Origin: Flavobacterium panacagri
GTDB lineage: Bacteria > Bacteroidota > Bacteroidia > Flavobacteriales > Flavobacteriaceae
Direction of reading: 5' to 3'
Assembly: GCF_030378165.1 (NCBI RefSeq)
Contig: NZ_CP119766.1
Span: 3,348,001 to 3,412,000, forward strand
DNA: 64,000 bases
Numbering within the stretch: position 1 is the first letter of the stretch; each line of letters begins with the position of its first letter. This document shows positions 7,457 to 16,534 of this stretch, piece after piece. Under the pieces are notes generated by a model. It was not told where the DNA came from. It ran no database searches and saw nothing but the letters and a program-made list of their open reading frames with translations. Position numbers and translations under genes: made by a program.

Positions 7457-8410
7457 ATGAACTATATCTCAATAAAAGACATCAACTCATTATCAAAATG
7501 GGTAAAACAAGCGATAAAAATCAAAAAGAATCCGCTTAAAAATCAAAGTTTAGGAAAGAATAAAACTCTTGGAATGTTATTCTTCAATCCAAGTTTAAGA
7601 ACGCGTTTGAGTACTCAAAAAGCGGCTTTAAATTTAGGAATGAACGTTATGGTAATGAATTTTACCAACGAAGGATGGACATTAGAATTCGAAGATGGAG
7701 CAGTGATGAATTCTGGCGCTTCTGAACATATCAAAGAAGCAGCAGAAGTAGTTTCACAATACTGTGATATTATCGCAATCCGTGCTTTTGCAGGTTTGGT
7801 TGATAAAGAAAAAGATTATCAGGAAACTGTCATTTCAGGATTTTTGAAATATGCAACAGTGCCAATTGTGAACATGGAAAGTGCTATTCGTCATCCGTTG
7901 CAATCATTAGCAGATGCGATTACAATGGAAGAATTTAAACCTAGACACAAAGACAAACAAAAAGTGGTTCTTTCGTGGGCACCGCATCCAAAAGCTTTGC
8001 CTCAGGCAGTTGCAAATTCTTTCGTAGAAATGATGCAGATGCAGAAAGACATGGATTTTGTAATCACACATCCAGAAGGATATGAACTAAGCCCAGAAAT
8101 TACAAAAGACTGTAAAATCGAATACGATCAAAACAAAGCGTTTGAAAATGCAGATTTCGTTTACGTAAAAAACTGGAGTAATTTCAACGATTACGGAAAA
8201 GTAACCAACAGTGATCCAAATTGGACAGTAACAGCTGAAAAAATGGCTTTAACGAACAACGGTAAATTCATGCACTGTCTTCCAGTTCGTAGAAATGTAA
8301 TTGTAAGTGATGAAGTTTTGGATGGAGAAAATTCAATCGTAATAGAACAAGCGAATAATAGAACATATTCGGCACAATTAGTTTTACAAAAGATTCTTAA
8401 AAAAATATAA
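7457..8410 (+). CDS. argF': N-acyl-L-ornithine carbamoyltransferase (acetyl- or succinyl-ornithine type)
   Basis: Transfers the carbamoyl group from carbamoyl phosphate to acyl-ornithine, giving acyl-citrulline. I choose the ATG at 7457 (317 residues); an in-frame GTG at 7421 lies inside a palindromic repeat and would add 12 lysine/glutamine-rich residues. The carbamoyl-phosphate motif SLRTR is at residues 46-50, and HPLQSLADA and MHCLPVRRN follow. The overall pattern resembles the Bacteroides fragilis enzyme that uses N-succinylornithine (about the same length) rather than ordinary ornithine carbamoyltransferase. The presence of argE for deacylation of the product fits this route. Confidence 0.9.
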   Translation: MNYISIKDINSLSKWVKQAIKIKKNPLKNQSLGKNKTLGMLFFNPSLRTRLSTQKAALNLGMNVMVMNFTNEGWTLEFEDGAVMNSGASEHIKEAAEVVSQYCDIIAIRAFAGLVDKEKDYQETVISGFLKYATVPIVNMESAIRHPLQSLADAITMEEFKPRHKDKQKVVLSWAPHPKALPQAVANSFVEMMQMQKDMDFVITHPEGYELSPEITKDCKIEYDQNKAFENADFVYVKNWSNFNDYGKVTNSDPNWTVTAEKMALTNNGKFMHCLPVRRNVIVSDEVLDGENSIVIEQANNRTYSAQLVLQKILKKI

Positions 8411-8514
8411 ATTTTTAAAGTTGCTAAGATTCTAAGCTACTAAGATGCTGAGAAACTTTGCGCAGAAAAAACGTAGTATCTTAGAATCTCAGAACCTTAG
8501 AACCTTAGAATCTT
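8411..8514. repeat. CTAAGATTCTAAG / CTTAGAATCT inverted repeat
   Basis: The argF'-argB gap is filled by complementary CTAAGATTCTAAG (about 8423-8440) and CTTAGAATCTCAGAACCTTAGAACCTTAG sequence on the right, with a GTAGTATCTTAG segment that also pairs with CTAAGATGCTGAG. Related words occur at 56095-56124. It looks like another dispersed palindromic element; no promoter is evident. Confidence 0.5.
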
Positions 8515-9288
8515 ATGCAAGTATCAGTAATAAAAATAGGTGGAAACATCATAGACAATCCGGCAGAATTAGAACAATTTTTAACCGATTTTTCTAAAAT
8601 TGAAGGCTATAAAGTTTTAGTTCACGGCGGTGGAAAATCGGCTACAAAAATGGCGCAGAGTATAGGTTTAGTTCCGCAGATGATTGATGGACGCCGAATT
8701 ACAGATGCTCCAATGCTTGATGTTGTCGTGATGATTTACGCAGGGCAAATCAACAAACATATTGTAGCACAATTGCAGGCAAAAGATAATAACGCGATTG
8801 GTTTTTCTGGAGCTGACGGAAATTTAATTCAGTCCACAAAAAGAAATCACCCAACAATTGATTACGGATTTGTAGGCGATGTAAAACAAGTCAACACCAA
8901 ATTACTGGCAGCTTTATTAGAAGCTGGAGTTGTTCCCGTTTTTTGTGCTATCACACACGATAAAAAGGGACAATTGTTAAACACCAATGCTGATACAATT
9001 GCAAGTGAATTGTCGATTGCTTTATCAGAAGTTTTTGATGTAACGCTGACATATTGTTTTGAAAAACAAGGCGTCTTGCAAGATTCAGAAGATGATTCAT
9101 CTGTAATAAGAGAAATCAACGAACCATTATACAACAAACTAAAAGAAGAAAAAGTAATCCATTCCGGAATGATTCCAAAACTGGATAACTGTTTCAATAG
9201 TTTATCAAGAGGTGTGCAGAAAATCAAAATTGGACATCACAAAATGCTCCAGAATTCAGATATTCCGCATACAACGATTACATTATAA
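8515..9288 (+). CDS. argB: Acetylglutamate (or succinylglutamate) kinase
   Basis: Phosphorylates the acylglutamate made by the GNAT enzyme; its product goes to ArgC. The 257-residue amino acid kinase has VIKIGGN near the N-terminus, VHGGGKSAT for substrate and phosphate binding and GMIPKLDNC near the C-terminus, a family signature. It lacks the N-terminal helix linked to hexamer formation in arginine-inhibited forms, so strong feedback inhibition by arginine is less likely (inference). Confidence 0.94.
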   Translation: MQVSVIKIGGNIIDNPAELEQFLTDFSKIEGYKVLVHGGGKSATKMAQSIGLVPQMIDGRRITDAPMLDVVVMIYAGQINKHIVAQLQAKDNNAIGFSGADGNLIQSTKRNHPTIDYGFVGDVKQVNTKLLAALLEAGVVPVFCAITHDKKGQLLNTNADTIASELSIALSEVFDVTLTYCFEKQGVLQDSEDDSSVIREINEPLYNKLKEEKVIHSGMIPKLDNCFNSLSRGVQKIKIGHHKMLQNSDIPHTTITL

Positions 9289-9535
9289 AAAATGTTGCCA
9301 CGAATTGACATTAATTTTAGCTGTTAAAAGAGAAAATAATTTTAGATAAACATTAAAAAGTTCATTTTGATTTTAAATCTGTGATAAAAAAATAATGTTT
9401 GAAAATCCTTGTAATTAGTGGCAAAAAAATAGAGCGCACAAGGTATTTTAAATAAATTTGCGCAAGTAAAAATGGTCAGAGGAAAGCTCAAAAACTTTGC
9501 TGCTTTGTTCCTTTGAGCCTTTGAACCTTATTAAA

Positions 9536-10606
9536 ATGAAAAATATAGATACGCTTACCCAGGAAGCAATTAGTTTATTAAGAAGCTTAATCGAAACGCC
9601 TTCATTTTCAAGTGAAGAAGATCAGACGGCTCTTTTAATCGAAAATTGGTTCAATCAGAATGAAATTCCTTTCAAGAGAGAAAACAACAATGTGTGGGCT
9701 TTCAACAAATATTTCGACGAAAACAAACCAACACTTTTACTAAATTCACATCACGATACTGTACGACCAAATCAGGCGTACACCAACGATCCTTTTAAAG
9801 CAATCGAAAAAGACGGCAAATTATTCGGTTTAGGAAGTAATGACGCAGGCGGTTGTTTAGTTTCATTATTAGCAACCTTTGTTCACTTTTACGAAAATCA
9901 AAACCTATCCCATAATATCGTAATTGTAGCTTCCGCCGAAGAAGAAAGCAGTGGAAAAAATGGTTTAAACAGCGTTTTAAAACATTTGCCAGAATTAGAT
10001 TGCGCCATTGTTGGTGAACCAACTTTAATGCAATTAGCAGTTGCCGAAAAAGGTTTATTAGTTCTTGACGTAAAAGTAAAAGGAACCGCAAGCCACGCCG
10101 CACATCAAAATGATGATAATGCATTATACAAATCAATTCCGGTAATGGAATGGTTTAAAAACTATAAATTCGACAAAATCTCAGATGTTTTAGGTCCCGT
10201 AAAAATGACCGTAACACAGATTAATGCAGGGAAACAGCATAATGTTGTGCCTTCAGAATGTGATTTAGTGGTTGACATTCGTGTAACAGATCGTTATACA
10301 AATGCTGAAATTTTAGAAGTGGTTAAAGCAAATGTAAACGCCGAAGTAACGCCAAGATCAATGCATTTAAATGCTTCGTCTATTCCGGTTTCGCACGGTT
10401 TAGTTCAGGCTGGAATTGCATTAGGAAGAACAACGTATGGTTCGCCAACACTTTCAGATCAATCCGTTTTAAGCTGTCAGTCTTTGAAATTGGGGCCAGG
10501 AGAAACGTTGCGTTCGCATTCGGCAGACGAATTTATTTTTGTAAATGAAATTGTAGAAGGAGTCGACCTGTATATCAAAATACTAACCGATTTCTTTAAA
10601 TTATAA
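9536..10606 (+). CDS. argE: M20-family acetylornithine deacetylase-like hydrolase
   Basis: A zinc peptidase-fold amidohydrolase expected to remove the acyl group from acyl-citrulline (or acyl-ornithine). The ATG at 9536 is chosen because an in-frame TTG at 9497 would add 13 residues from repeat-like sequence. The 356-residue protein shows zinc-site motifs SHHDTVRP (72-78), D103 in GSNDAGG, EEESSG with the catalytic glutamate (135-137), and GEPT (160-163). It lies between argB and argH, so ArgE is preferred over other M20 members such as dipeptidases or DapE. Confidence 0.9.
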   Translation: MKNIDTLTQEAISLLRSLIETPSFSSEEDQTALLIENWFNQNEIPFKRENNNVWAFNKYFDENKPTLLLNSHHDTVRPNQAYTNDPFKAIEKDGKLFGLGSNDAGGCLVSLLATFVHFYENQNLSHNIVIVASAEEESSGKNGLNSVLKHLPELDCAIVGEPTLMQLAVAEKGLLVLDVKVKGTASHAAHQNDDNALYKSIPVMEWFKNYKFDKISDVLGPVKMTVTQINAGKQHNVVPSECDLVVDIRVTDRYTNAEILEVVKANVNAEVTPRSMHLNASSIPVSHGLVQAGIALGRTTYGSPTLSDQSVLSCQSLKLGPGETLRSHSADEFIFVNEIVEGVDLYIKILTDFFKL

Positions 10607-10619
10607 GAAAAGAAAAACC

Positions 10620-10728
10620 GCCACGAATTCACGAATTATTTTTTTACTATCTAAATCAGATATTAATTCGAATTAATTCGAAAAAAATAATCGCAAAGAT
10701 TTGAAAAAATAATTCGTGAATTCGTGGC
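10620..10728. repeat. CCACGAATT palindromic repeat, copy 2
   Basis: Longest copy (109 bp): left arm GCCACGAATTCACGAATTAT, right arm ATAATTCGTGAATTCGTGGC, with an AT-rich centre holding a direct double ATTAATTCGA. It fills the argE-argH gap and produces an in-frame start upstream of argH that should be ignored. Confidence 0.85.
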
Positions 10729-10745
10729 GAAAAAAAATAGCACCT

Positions 10746-12026
10746 ATGAAACTTTGGGAAAAAGGAATACCAACAGATAAACAAATTGAACAATTCACAG
10801 TCGGAAACGACAGAGAATTGGATTTAGTTTTGGCAAAATATGATGCTTTAGGTTCAATCGCACACGCCAAAATGCTTGGGCAAATTGGTTTATTGACTCA
10901 GGAAGAAACGACTTCTTTAGTTGATGCTTTAAACGAAATCATTGCTGATATCGTAGTGGGGAATTTCGAAATCGAAGACAGTTTCGAAGATGTACATTCT
11001 AAAATCGAATATCTTCTAACCGTAAAACTAGGCGATGCAGGAAAGAAAATCCACACGGCACGTTCTCGTAACGATCAGGTTTTAGTAGATGTTCATTTGT
11101 ATTTAAAAGACGAATTAAAAGCGATAAAAGAACAAGTAAAAACATTGTTTGAGTTGTTGATGGAATCGGCAGAGAAACACCAAAACGTTTTATTGCCAGG
11201 TTATACGCACTTACAAATCGCAATGCCATCGTCATTCGGAATGTGGTTCTCTGCTTACGCCGAAAGTTTGATTGATGATGTAACGATGTTGAACGCTGCT
11301 TCAAAAATTGTAGACCAGAATCCGTTAGGTTCTGCTGCGGGTTACGGAAGTTCATTTCCAATCAACAGAACATTTACAACTCAGGAATTAGGTTTTGAAA
11401 CTTTAAAATATAATGCCGTTGCCGCACAAATGAGTCGCGGAAAAGCAGAAAAAACAGTTGCTTTTGCTATGACAAGCGTTGCAGGAACATTATCAAAATT
11501 TGCGATGGACGTATGTTTGTATATGAGCCAGAACTTTGATTTTATCGGTTTGCCGGCACATCTTACAACAGGTTCAAGCATTATGCCTCATAAAAAGAAT
11601 CCAGACGTTTTCGAATTAATCAGAGGAAAATGTAATAAGATTCAGGCACTTCCATACGAAATCACTTTAATTACCAATAATCTTCCAAGCGGTTATCATA
11701 GAGATTTACAGCTTTTAAAAGAAGGTTTATTTCCAGCGATTCAAAATCTAAAGGCTTGTTTGGATATTGCTATATTTTCAATTAAAGATATTACGGTTAA
11801 AGATCATATTTTAGAAGATAAAAAGTACGATTATTTGTTTACTGTAGATACTTTAAATGAAATGGTGGTTGCCGGAATGCCTTTTAGAGATGCTTATAAA
11901 GCTGTTGCTGAACAATTAGAAGCAGGAACGTACAAATCTCCAAAAGAGACAAAACATACGCACGAAGGAAGTATTAATAATCTTTGTCTAGATGCTATAA
12001 AAGATAAAATGAAAGCAGCTTTTTAA
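10746..12026 (+). CDS. argH: Argininosuccinate lyase
   Basis: Final arginine step: cleaves argininosuccinate to arginine and fumarate. The ATG at 10746 is chosen; a longer frame from 10716 begins inside the palindromic repeat. The 426-residue protein has the fumarase/aspartase superfamily signature GSSIMPHKKNPD, plus TARSRNDQV near residue 100 and GYTHLQIAMP. It ends the cluster and is followed by a terminator. Confidence 0.96.
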   Translation: MKLWEKGIPTDKQIEQFTVGNDRELDLVLAKYDALGSIAHAKMLGQIGLLTQEETTSLVDALNEIIADIVVGNFEIEDSFEDVHSKIEYLLTVKLGDAGKKIHTARSRNDQVLVDVHLYLKDELKAIKEQVKTLFELLMESAEKHQNVLLPGYTHLQIAMPSSFGMWFSAYAESLIDDVTMLNAASKIVDQNPLGSAAGYGSSFPINRTFTTQELGFETLKYNAVAAQMSRGKAEKTVAFAMTSVAGTLSKFAMDVCLYMSQNFDFIGLPAHLTTGSSIMPHKKNPDVFELIRGKCNKIQALPYEITLITNNLPSGYHRDLQLLKEGLFPAIQNLKACLDIAIFSIKDITVKDHILEDKKYDYLFTVDTLNEMVVAGMPFRDAYKAVAEQLEAGTYKSPKETKHTHEGSINNLCLDAIKDKMKAAF

Positions 12027-12061
12027 CATTGTGAAATGTGAAAATTAAGGTGTAAAAATGT

Positions 12062-12098
12062 AAAAAGGTCATCGATGTGTTTCAATGACCTTTTTTTT
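12062..12098 (+). terminator. Terminator of the arginine cluster
   Basis: The stem AAAAAGGTCAT (12062-12072) pairs with ATGACCTTTTT (12085-12095); a T-run follows. It separates argH from the convergent pectate lyase gene. Confidence 0.85.
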
Positions 12099-12112
12099 CA
12101 TTTATAGAATTA

Positions 12113-13432
12113 TTAGTTTTTTACTAATTTAAACGTTTTGCTTCTGTTTTCTATTTGGACTTTACAGATGTAAATGCCTTTGGCAAGATTTCCAACATTG
12201 AGTTCTAATTTTTCATCAGCAGAAACATTTTTAGAATGCGAATATACTTTTGAGCCGTTAGAGGAATATAAATTAACTTGGGCTAATCCATTATCAGAAC
12301 TTGAAAAATCAATATTCAAAAGACGATTTATAAGGGATGGATAATATTTAAGTTCGAGATTGTTTGTGTTTTCGTTTAAACCTAAATTATTACAGCTTGT
12401 AGATGCAACACCTTGAGCAGTAACTTGTAATGTTGCTCCAGCACCGCAAGTCGGATTAGATATAAAACCAGCAACGTTAGCTGTTGGTAATACAGTATAC
12501 GTATAAGATGGCTTGCTTACAGTTGTTCCTGAGTTTGCAGGTGCATTCAAACAATCTGTAAAAGCAATGCCAATTGTACCGCCGTCTGTGCTTACATAAT
12601 TTTTAAACGCAGTTCCAATTTTAGCAAAATCAGTTCCTTCAACATAACAAGTTGCATTATTATTACCGCCTCCTAAACCAATTGCCAGTGAACCTGAAAC
12701 CGATGTGTTATAATAACAGTTTAGAATATGAAGTTCAGCATTTCTTGCTCTCGGCATTCTTTCTTTACAGCCTTCTGCCCAATAACAATTTTTAAAAGTT
12801 ATGCTGTAATGCCCGTCCGCTGGAGCGTCCGATTTTGAAGAACCAACTAAATCTGAGAATCTATGATCATCTGCACCGCCAGATCCTCCAGCTTTTGGAG
12901 TTTTTAAATAGGTAAACTTGCACCAAGAAACAGTCACATTATCTGCGGCGCCTTTGTTGTCAAAATTTCCGTCCATTCCGTCTTGAAATTCGCAATGATC
13001 GACCCAAATATTGGTGGCTTCGGAAGTTAAGTTATCGCGTCCGTCAACATCATACGCTCCAGGGCCTTCAAAAATTAAATTTCTAATGATAATATTATTT
13101 GACCCAGGTTTTAAATTTAATATTCCAGAACCAGCAGCAGTTTGATCCAAATTGACTAAGCGGGCACCAGGCAGTCCGATAATGGTTTTGTCATTTATCT
13201 GCAGACTCGTGTAAGTACAAGCTATAGTCCCAGAAACTAAAATAATCTGTGGAGTGGTAAGTTTAAGTTTTGCCGTTAAGTCGGCTAAAGTTGTAACAGT
13301 AGTAACAGGGGCAGCACTTCCACCGCCAGTTGTAGCAGCTCCAAATCCTTCAGGATTGCTCATAAAATAATTTTGAGCAAAAAGAAAAGAGCACGGAATA
13401 AGTAATGCCAATAAAATAAGTTTTGTTTTCAT
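12113..13432 (-). CDS. Secreted pectate lyase (PL1-like) with T9SS sorting domain
   Basis: A 439-residue exported protein expected to cleave polygalacturonate by beta-elimination. The start at 13432 gives a clean signal peptide (lysines, then a hydrophobic core ending FAQ); the longer frame from 13477 would overlap the promoter. After about residue 100 it has the right-handed beta-helix pattern with WVDHCEFQDGMDG and VTVSWCKF, typical of the PL1 Amb/pectate-lyase C family. About the last 80 residues form a type A C-terminal sorting domain (ending with KGIYICKVQ and LVKN), which directs secretion by the type IX system. The gene is isolated; a -7 box lies upstream at 13477-13484. Confidence 0.9.
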   Translation of the reverse strand: MKTKLILLALLIPCSFLFAQNYFMSNPEGFGAATTGGGSAAPVTTVTTLADLTAKLKLTTPQIILVSGTIACTYTSLQINDKTIIGLPGARLVNLDQTAAGSGILNLKPGSNNIIIRNLIFEGPGAYDVDGRDNLTSEATNIWVDHCEFQDGMDGNFDNKGAADNVTVSWCKFTYLKTPKAGGSGGADDHRFSDLVGSSKSDAPADGHYSITFKNCYWAEGCKERMPRARNAELHILNCYYNTSVSGSLAIGLGGGNNNATCYVEGTDFAKIGTAFKNYVSTDGGTIGIAFTDCLNAPANSGTTVSKPSYTYTVLPTANVAGFISNPTCGAGATLQVTAQGVASTSCNNLGLNENTNNLELKYYPSLINRLLNIDFSSSDNGLAQVNLYSSNGSKVYSHSKNVSADEKLELNVGNLAKGIYICKVQIENRSKTFKLVKN

Positions 13433-13476
13433 TTGTGGTTTTTTGTGTGGTTTAATAGTTAATGTAATCGATTGCA

Positions 13477-13484
13477 CAAATGTA
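13477..13484 (-). promoter_or_regulatory. -7 box of the pectate lyase gene
   Basis: On the minus strand TACATTTG fits TAnnTTTG and gives a leader of about 40 nt before the ATG at 13432. Confidence 0.6.
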
Positions 13485-13696
13485 GAGGATTCAGATTAAT
13501 TTCAAATTAATTTAGCATTTTTTTTATATTTTAAAGTTTTGATTACAAGAATATTAAGTGTTTGTTTTACATTTAAAAGAGATTGTTTTTCCGAAATGAA
13601 TCGAGGGTAAAAGTGGTGTAAAATAGTAAGCCAATTGATTAAAAGAGAAAATTCATACTAAATCCATATATTTGGATATCAATTTAAAGTAATCGA

Positions 13697-14695
13697 ATGA
13701 AAAAATTTAATGAGCAATCGACCGCAGATCTATTTGAAAAAGGTTTGATTACAGAAAATCAGTTTGAGGAAATTAAAGCATATCGAAATTTAAATATATT
13801 TTCGTTAAATGCAGAATTAAAACTTTTCCTTTATTTATCGGTCTTATTGTTTACTTCAGGAATTGGAATACTGATTTATGAAAATATAGACTCAATTGGA
13901 CACATTGCTATTCTATCACTTCTTTTAATTGTAATTGCAGTTTGTCTTTTTTATTGCTTCAAAAATTCAAAAGGCTTTGAGAAAACAGAAACACAGTTTG
14001 AGCACCCTGTTTTGGAATATTTAGTTTTATTGGCTAACATCTTAACCTGTATCTTTATTGGTTATCTACAGTTTCAATACAAACCTTTTGGAGAACATTA
14101 CGGATTGGCGACATTAGTCCCAACTATTGTAAGTTTCTTTTGCGCTTATTATTTTGACAATCGAAGTGTTCTTACGATTGCGGTTACTGGTTTGGCGGCT
14201 TACATAGGACTTTCTGTTACGCCTCAAGATTTATTAAATAATAATGATTTTTATGCCAGTGAGAGTTTGAGCTATTCCGCTGTTATGCTTGGCATTTTAT
14301 TAATTTTGTGGACAATCTATAGTAATCGAATTGCATTAAAAACACATTTCAGTTTAATCTTTTTGACTTTTGCCCTGCATATTATCAGTATTGCATCGAT
14401 TAGCAATTTATTAAATCATTATAATTTAATGTGGTTGATTTTTGCTGTTGTTCTAGCAGGATCTACTTTTTATTTCTATAAGATTAGCTACAAATTGAGA
14501 GCAATGTCTATATATGTTTTTATGATTGTATACGGCTACATTGGAGCAAATATACTTTTGGTTAGACTTTTTGAAAATGTTGATTTCTCTGATATTTGGG
14601 AGTTGTTTATTTTCTTACTGCCTGCATATTTTATAGGGTCAATTGTTATGTTTATCAAATTAATTAAAAACTTTCATAAAGAAATAGCAGAATGA
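13697..14695 (+). CDS. DUF2157-like polytopic membrane protein
   Basis: A 332-residue protein with a short soluble N-terminus (LFEKGLITENQFEEIKAY) and about eight to ten hydrophobic segments from residue 40 onward. The N-terminal pattern, a small helical segment followed by KLFLYLSVLLFTSGIGILIYEN, is that of DUF2157 proteins, whose function is unknown. It overlaps the next gene by four bases (ATGA), so the two products probably act together. Confidence 0.65.
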   Translation: MKKFNEQSTADLFEKGLITENQFEEIKAYRNLNIFSLNAELKLFLYLSVLLFTSGIGILIYENIDSIGHIAILSLLLIVIAVCLFYCFKNSKGFEKTETQFEHPVLEYLVLLANILTCIFIGYLQFQYKPFGEHYGLATLVPTIVSFFCAYYFDNRSVLTIAVTGLAAYIGLSVTPQDLLNNNDFYASESLSYSAVMLGILLILWTIYSNRIALKTHFSLIFLTFALHIISIASISNLLNHYNLMWLIFAVVLAGSTFYFYKISYKLRAMSIYVFMIVYGYIGANILLVRLFENVDFSDIWELFIFLLPAYFIGSIVMFIKLIKNFHKEIAE

Positions 14696-15858
14696 TAGTG
14701 TACGACAAAAAAATACTAGATAATCAAATCTTAGTGGATGAAGCTGATACTTTATTTAAAGGAGGTTTTATAAGTAAAGAACAGAAGAAATTTATAAAAA
14801 AGGAGCTGCCAGTCTTTAGAAGTCAGGATAATATTCTAGTTAGAATCGGATTCTTTTTGTTGGGAAGTATGTTGTACGGTTCAATTTGCGGTGCCATTTC
14901 TATTGTTGGAATGAATGCAGAGAATGCTTATTTTCAAATCTGCTGTTATATTTTTGCAGCTGTTGGTTTTGTTGGCTCCGAATTATTGGCGAAACAAAAC
15001 TTTCATAATCACGGTTTAGATGATGCTTTTATCTTAGGAGCTATTTTAAACATAGGATTTGCTATCGGAATTACTACGGATGGATATGAGTCTGTTATAG
15101 CTTTATTTATGGCTGCAGCTTCTATTTTTATGTTTATCAGATACCTGCATTTACTTTCAATGCTAGTTTTTTGTTTATCAGTCACTGAATTTTTGTTTTT
15201 TCAAATGTTTGAATTTGGAGATGTAGGAAGAGCTATTCTTCCTTTTGCAGCTATGATTTTTGCCGTTATTTTTTATTTTGTAACAAAGAAATTAATTAGC
15301 AAACTCAATGAAAGTTACTATCATAATGGACTTTTATTAGCAAACAGCTTTTGCTTGATTTTGTTTTATCTTTCTTGTAATTATTTAGTTGTAAGAGAAC
15401 TTTCAGAAGAGCTTTTAGGGACTGAAGTAAAACCTGGGACAGATATTCCATTCGCTTTTTTCTTTTACGCTTTTACTTTTATAGTTCCGATTATTTATTT
15501 CGTTCAAGCTTTAAGAACAAAAGATAGAATTATGCTTTGGATTAGTTTTTTGGCAATTGGATTTTCAATCTATACTGTTAGATTTTATTACGCAGTCTTG
15601 CCAGTAGAAGTAGCACTAACTTTGGGCGGACTTGTTTTATTTGCAATAGCGTATTTCTCAATTCGAAAATTAAAAGAAAAAGAAAGTGGTTTAACGTTTA
15701 AACCAGATAGAATCAATCATTCAGATGCAATTCTAAATGCTGAGGCTTTAGTAGTAGCTTCAACTTTTGGAATGAAACCAGAAGTAAAACCACAAGATTC
15801 TCCAATGGAATTTGGAGGAGGAGGTTTTAGCGGAGGCGGGTCTGGAGAGAGTTTTTAA
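14692..15858 (+). CDS. DUF2157/DUF4401-type membrane protein with Gly/Ser-rich tail
   Basis: A 388-residue membrane protein with about ten hydrophobic segments. Its N-terminus (ADTLFKGGFISKEQKKFIKKEL) parallels that of the upstream gene, which suggests an old duplication. The C-terminus has a soluble segment with PEVKPQ and ends in a low-complexity tail, FGGGGFSGGGSGESF, like the tails seen in some TPM-domain membrane proteins. Function unknown; translational coupling to the previous gene is likely. Confidence 0.6.
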   Translation: MIVYDKKILDNQILVDEADTLFKGGFISKEQKKFIKKELPVFRSQDNILVRIGFFLLGSMLYGSICGAISIVGMNAENAYFQICCYIFAAVGFVGSELLAKQNFHNHGLDDAFILGAILNIGFAIGITTDGYESVIALFMAAASIFMFIRYLHLLSMLVFCLSVTEFLFFQMFEFGDVGRAILPFAAMIFAVIFYFVTKKLISKLNESYYHNGLLLANSFCLILFYLSCNYLVVRELSEELLGTEVKPGTDIPFAFFFYAFTFIVPIIYFVQALRTKDRIMLWISFLAIGFSIYTVRFYYAVLPVEVALTLGGLVLFAIAYFSIRKLKEKESGLTFKPDRINHSDAILNAEALVVASTFGMKPEVKPQDSPMEFGGGGFSGGGSGESF

Positions 15859-15870
15859 ATTGGTTTTTTC

Positions 15871-15931
15871 GCCACGAATTCACGAATTCATATCTTCAAA
15901 GATTATCAAAAATAATTCGAGAATTCGTGGC
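15871..15931. repeat. CCACGAATT palindromic repeat, copy 3
   Basis: A 61-bp element with arms GCCACGAATTCACGAATT and AATTCGAGAATTCGTGGC and a centre nearly identical to copy 1 (CAAAGATTATCAAAAATAA). It lies between convergent genes and may serve as a transcription barrier, though T-runs are short. Confidence 0.85.
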
Positions 15932-15939
15932 GAAAAAAA

Positions 15940-16329
15940 CTATACTTTGCTTTTCAGTGCCTCTGCATCGATATCGCTGTGCGAAACATCGTAAACAGCT
16001 TTTCCATTTTTGATTAAAATCAATTGAGGAGATTCATGGTAAACACCAAATCGACTCGCAATTTCGTTTGAAATATCACGATGTGCAATTAAATCAAGGA
16101 AATACGCGTCAACGACATCTTCAAGATCAAATTCTCTTTCAAATTGTTTTAAGGCCATTCGGCTGATGCTGCATCTTGTACTGTGCTTAAAAATTACAAC
16201 AGGTTTTTCATTAGAGATCGCTTCAATTTCCTGCAATTGAAGAATATCTGTTAATTCTGTCCAGTTTACTTTACTTTTTGGAGCTTCTGAGTTCTCTGAA
16301 CTTCCGAAGATTGAATTAAAAAAACTCAT
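15940..16329 (-). CDS. ytxJ: Bacillithiol system redox-active protein YtxJ-like
   Basis: A 129-residue thioredoxin-fold protein with a single active-site cysteine, C53, in KHSTRCSIS. This monothiol pattern is that of YtxJ, thought to reduce bacillithiol-protein mixed disulfides; bacillithiol synthesis occurs in many Flavobacteria. It has no signal peptide, so it is cytosolic. A TAACTTTG -7 box lies about 110 nt upstream on the minus strand (16438-16445). It is divergent from clpB. Confidence 0.85.
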   Translation of the reverse strand: MSFFNSIFGSSENSEAPKSKVNWTELTDILQLQEIEAISNEKPVVIFKHSTRCSISRMALKQFEREFDLEDVVDAYFLDLIAHRDISNEIASRFGVYHESPQLILIKNGKAVYDVSHSDIDAEALKSKV

Positions 16330-16437
16330 ATTTGGCTTGTTTTGTGACTTTTTGGCATTTAAAAATGATAAAAATCAGTTTTTTAATGCCGTTTTGTCTG
16401 TTTTTTTGTTGTGGAATATAATTTGTCTATTCGAATA

Positions 16438-16445
16438 CAAAGTTA
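16438..16445 (-). promoter_or_regulatory. -7 box for ytxJ
   Basis: TAACTTTG on the minus strand fits the Bacteroidetes -7 consensus; the mRNA leader would be about 105 nt. Confidence 0.5.
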
Positions 16446-16534
16446 GATTATTTGAGTTAAAAATGTACTTCAATAAATCGTAACTTTAATCTTATAGAAT
16501 ATTAAACAAATAAAATCAATCAAATCAAAAAAAT

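Noticed and set aside
9497..9535. TTG start for argE
   Set aside because: The added 13 residues come from repeat-like intergenic sequence; the ATG at 9536 gives the normal N-terminus.
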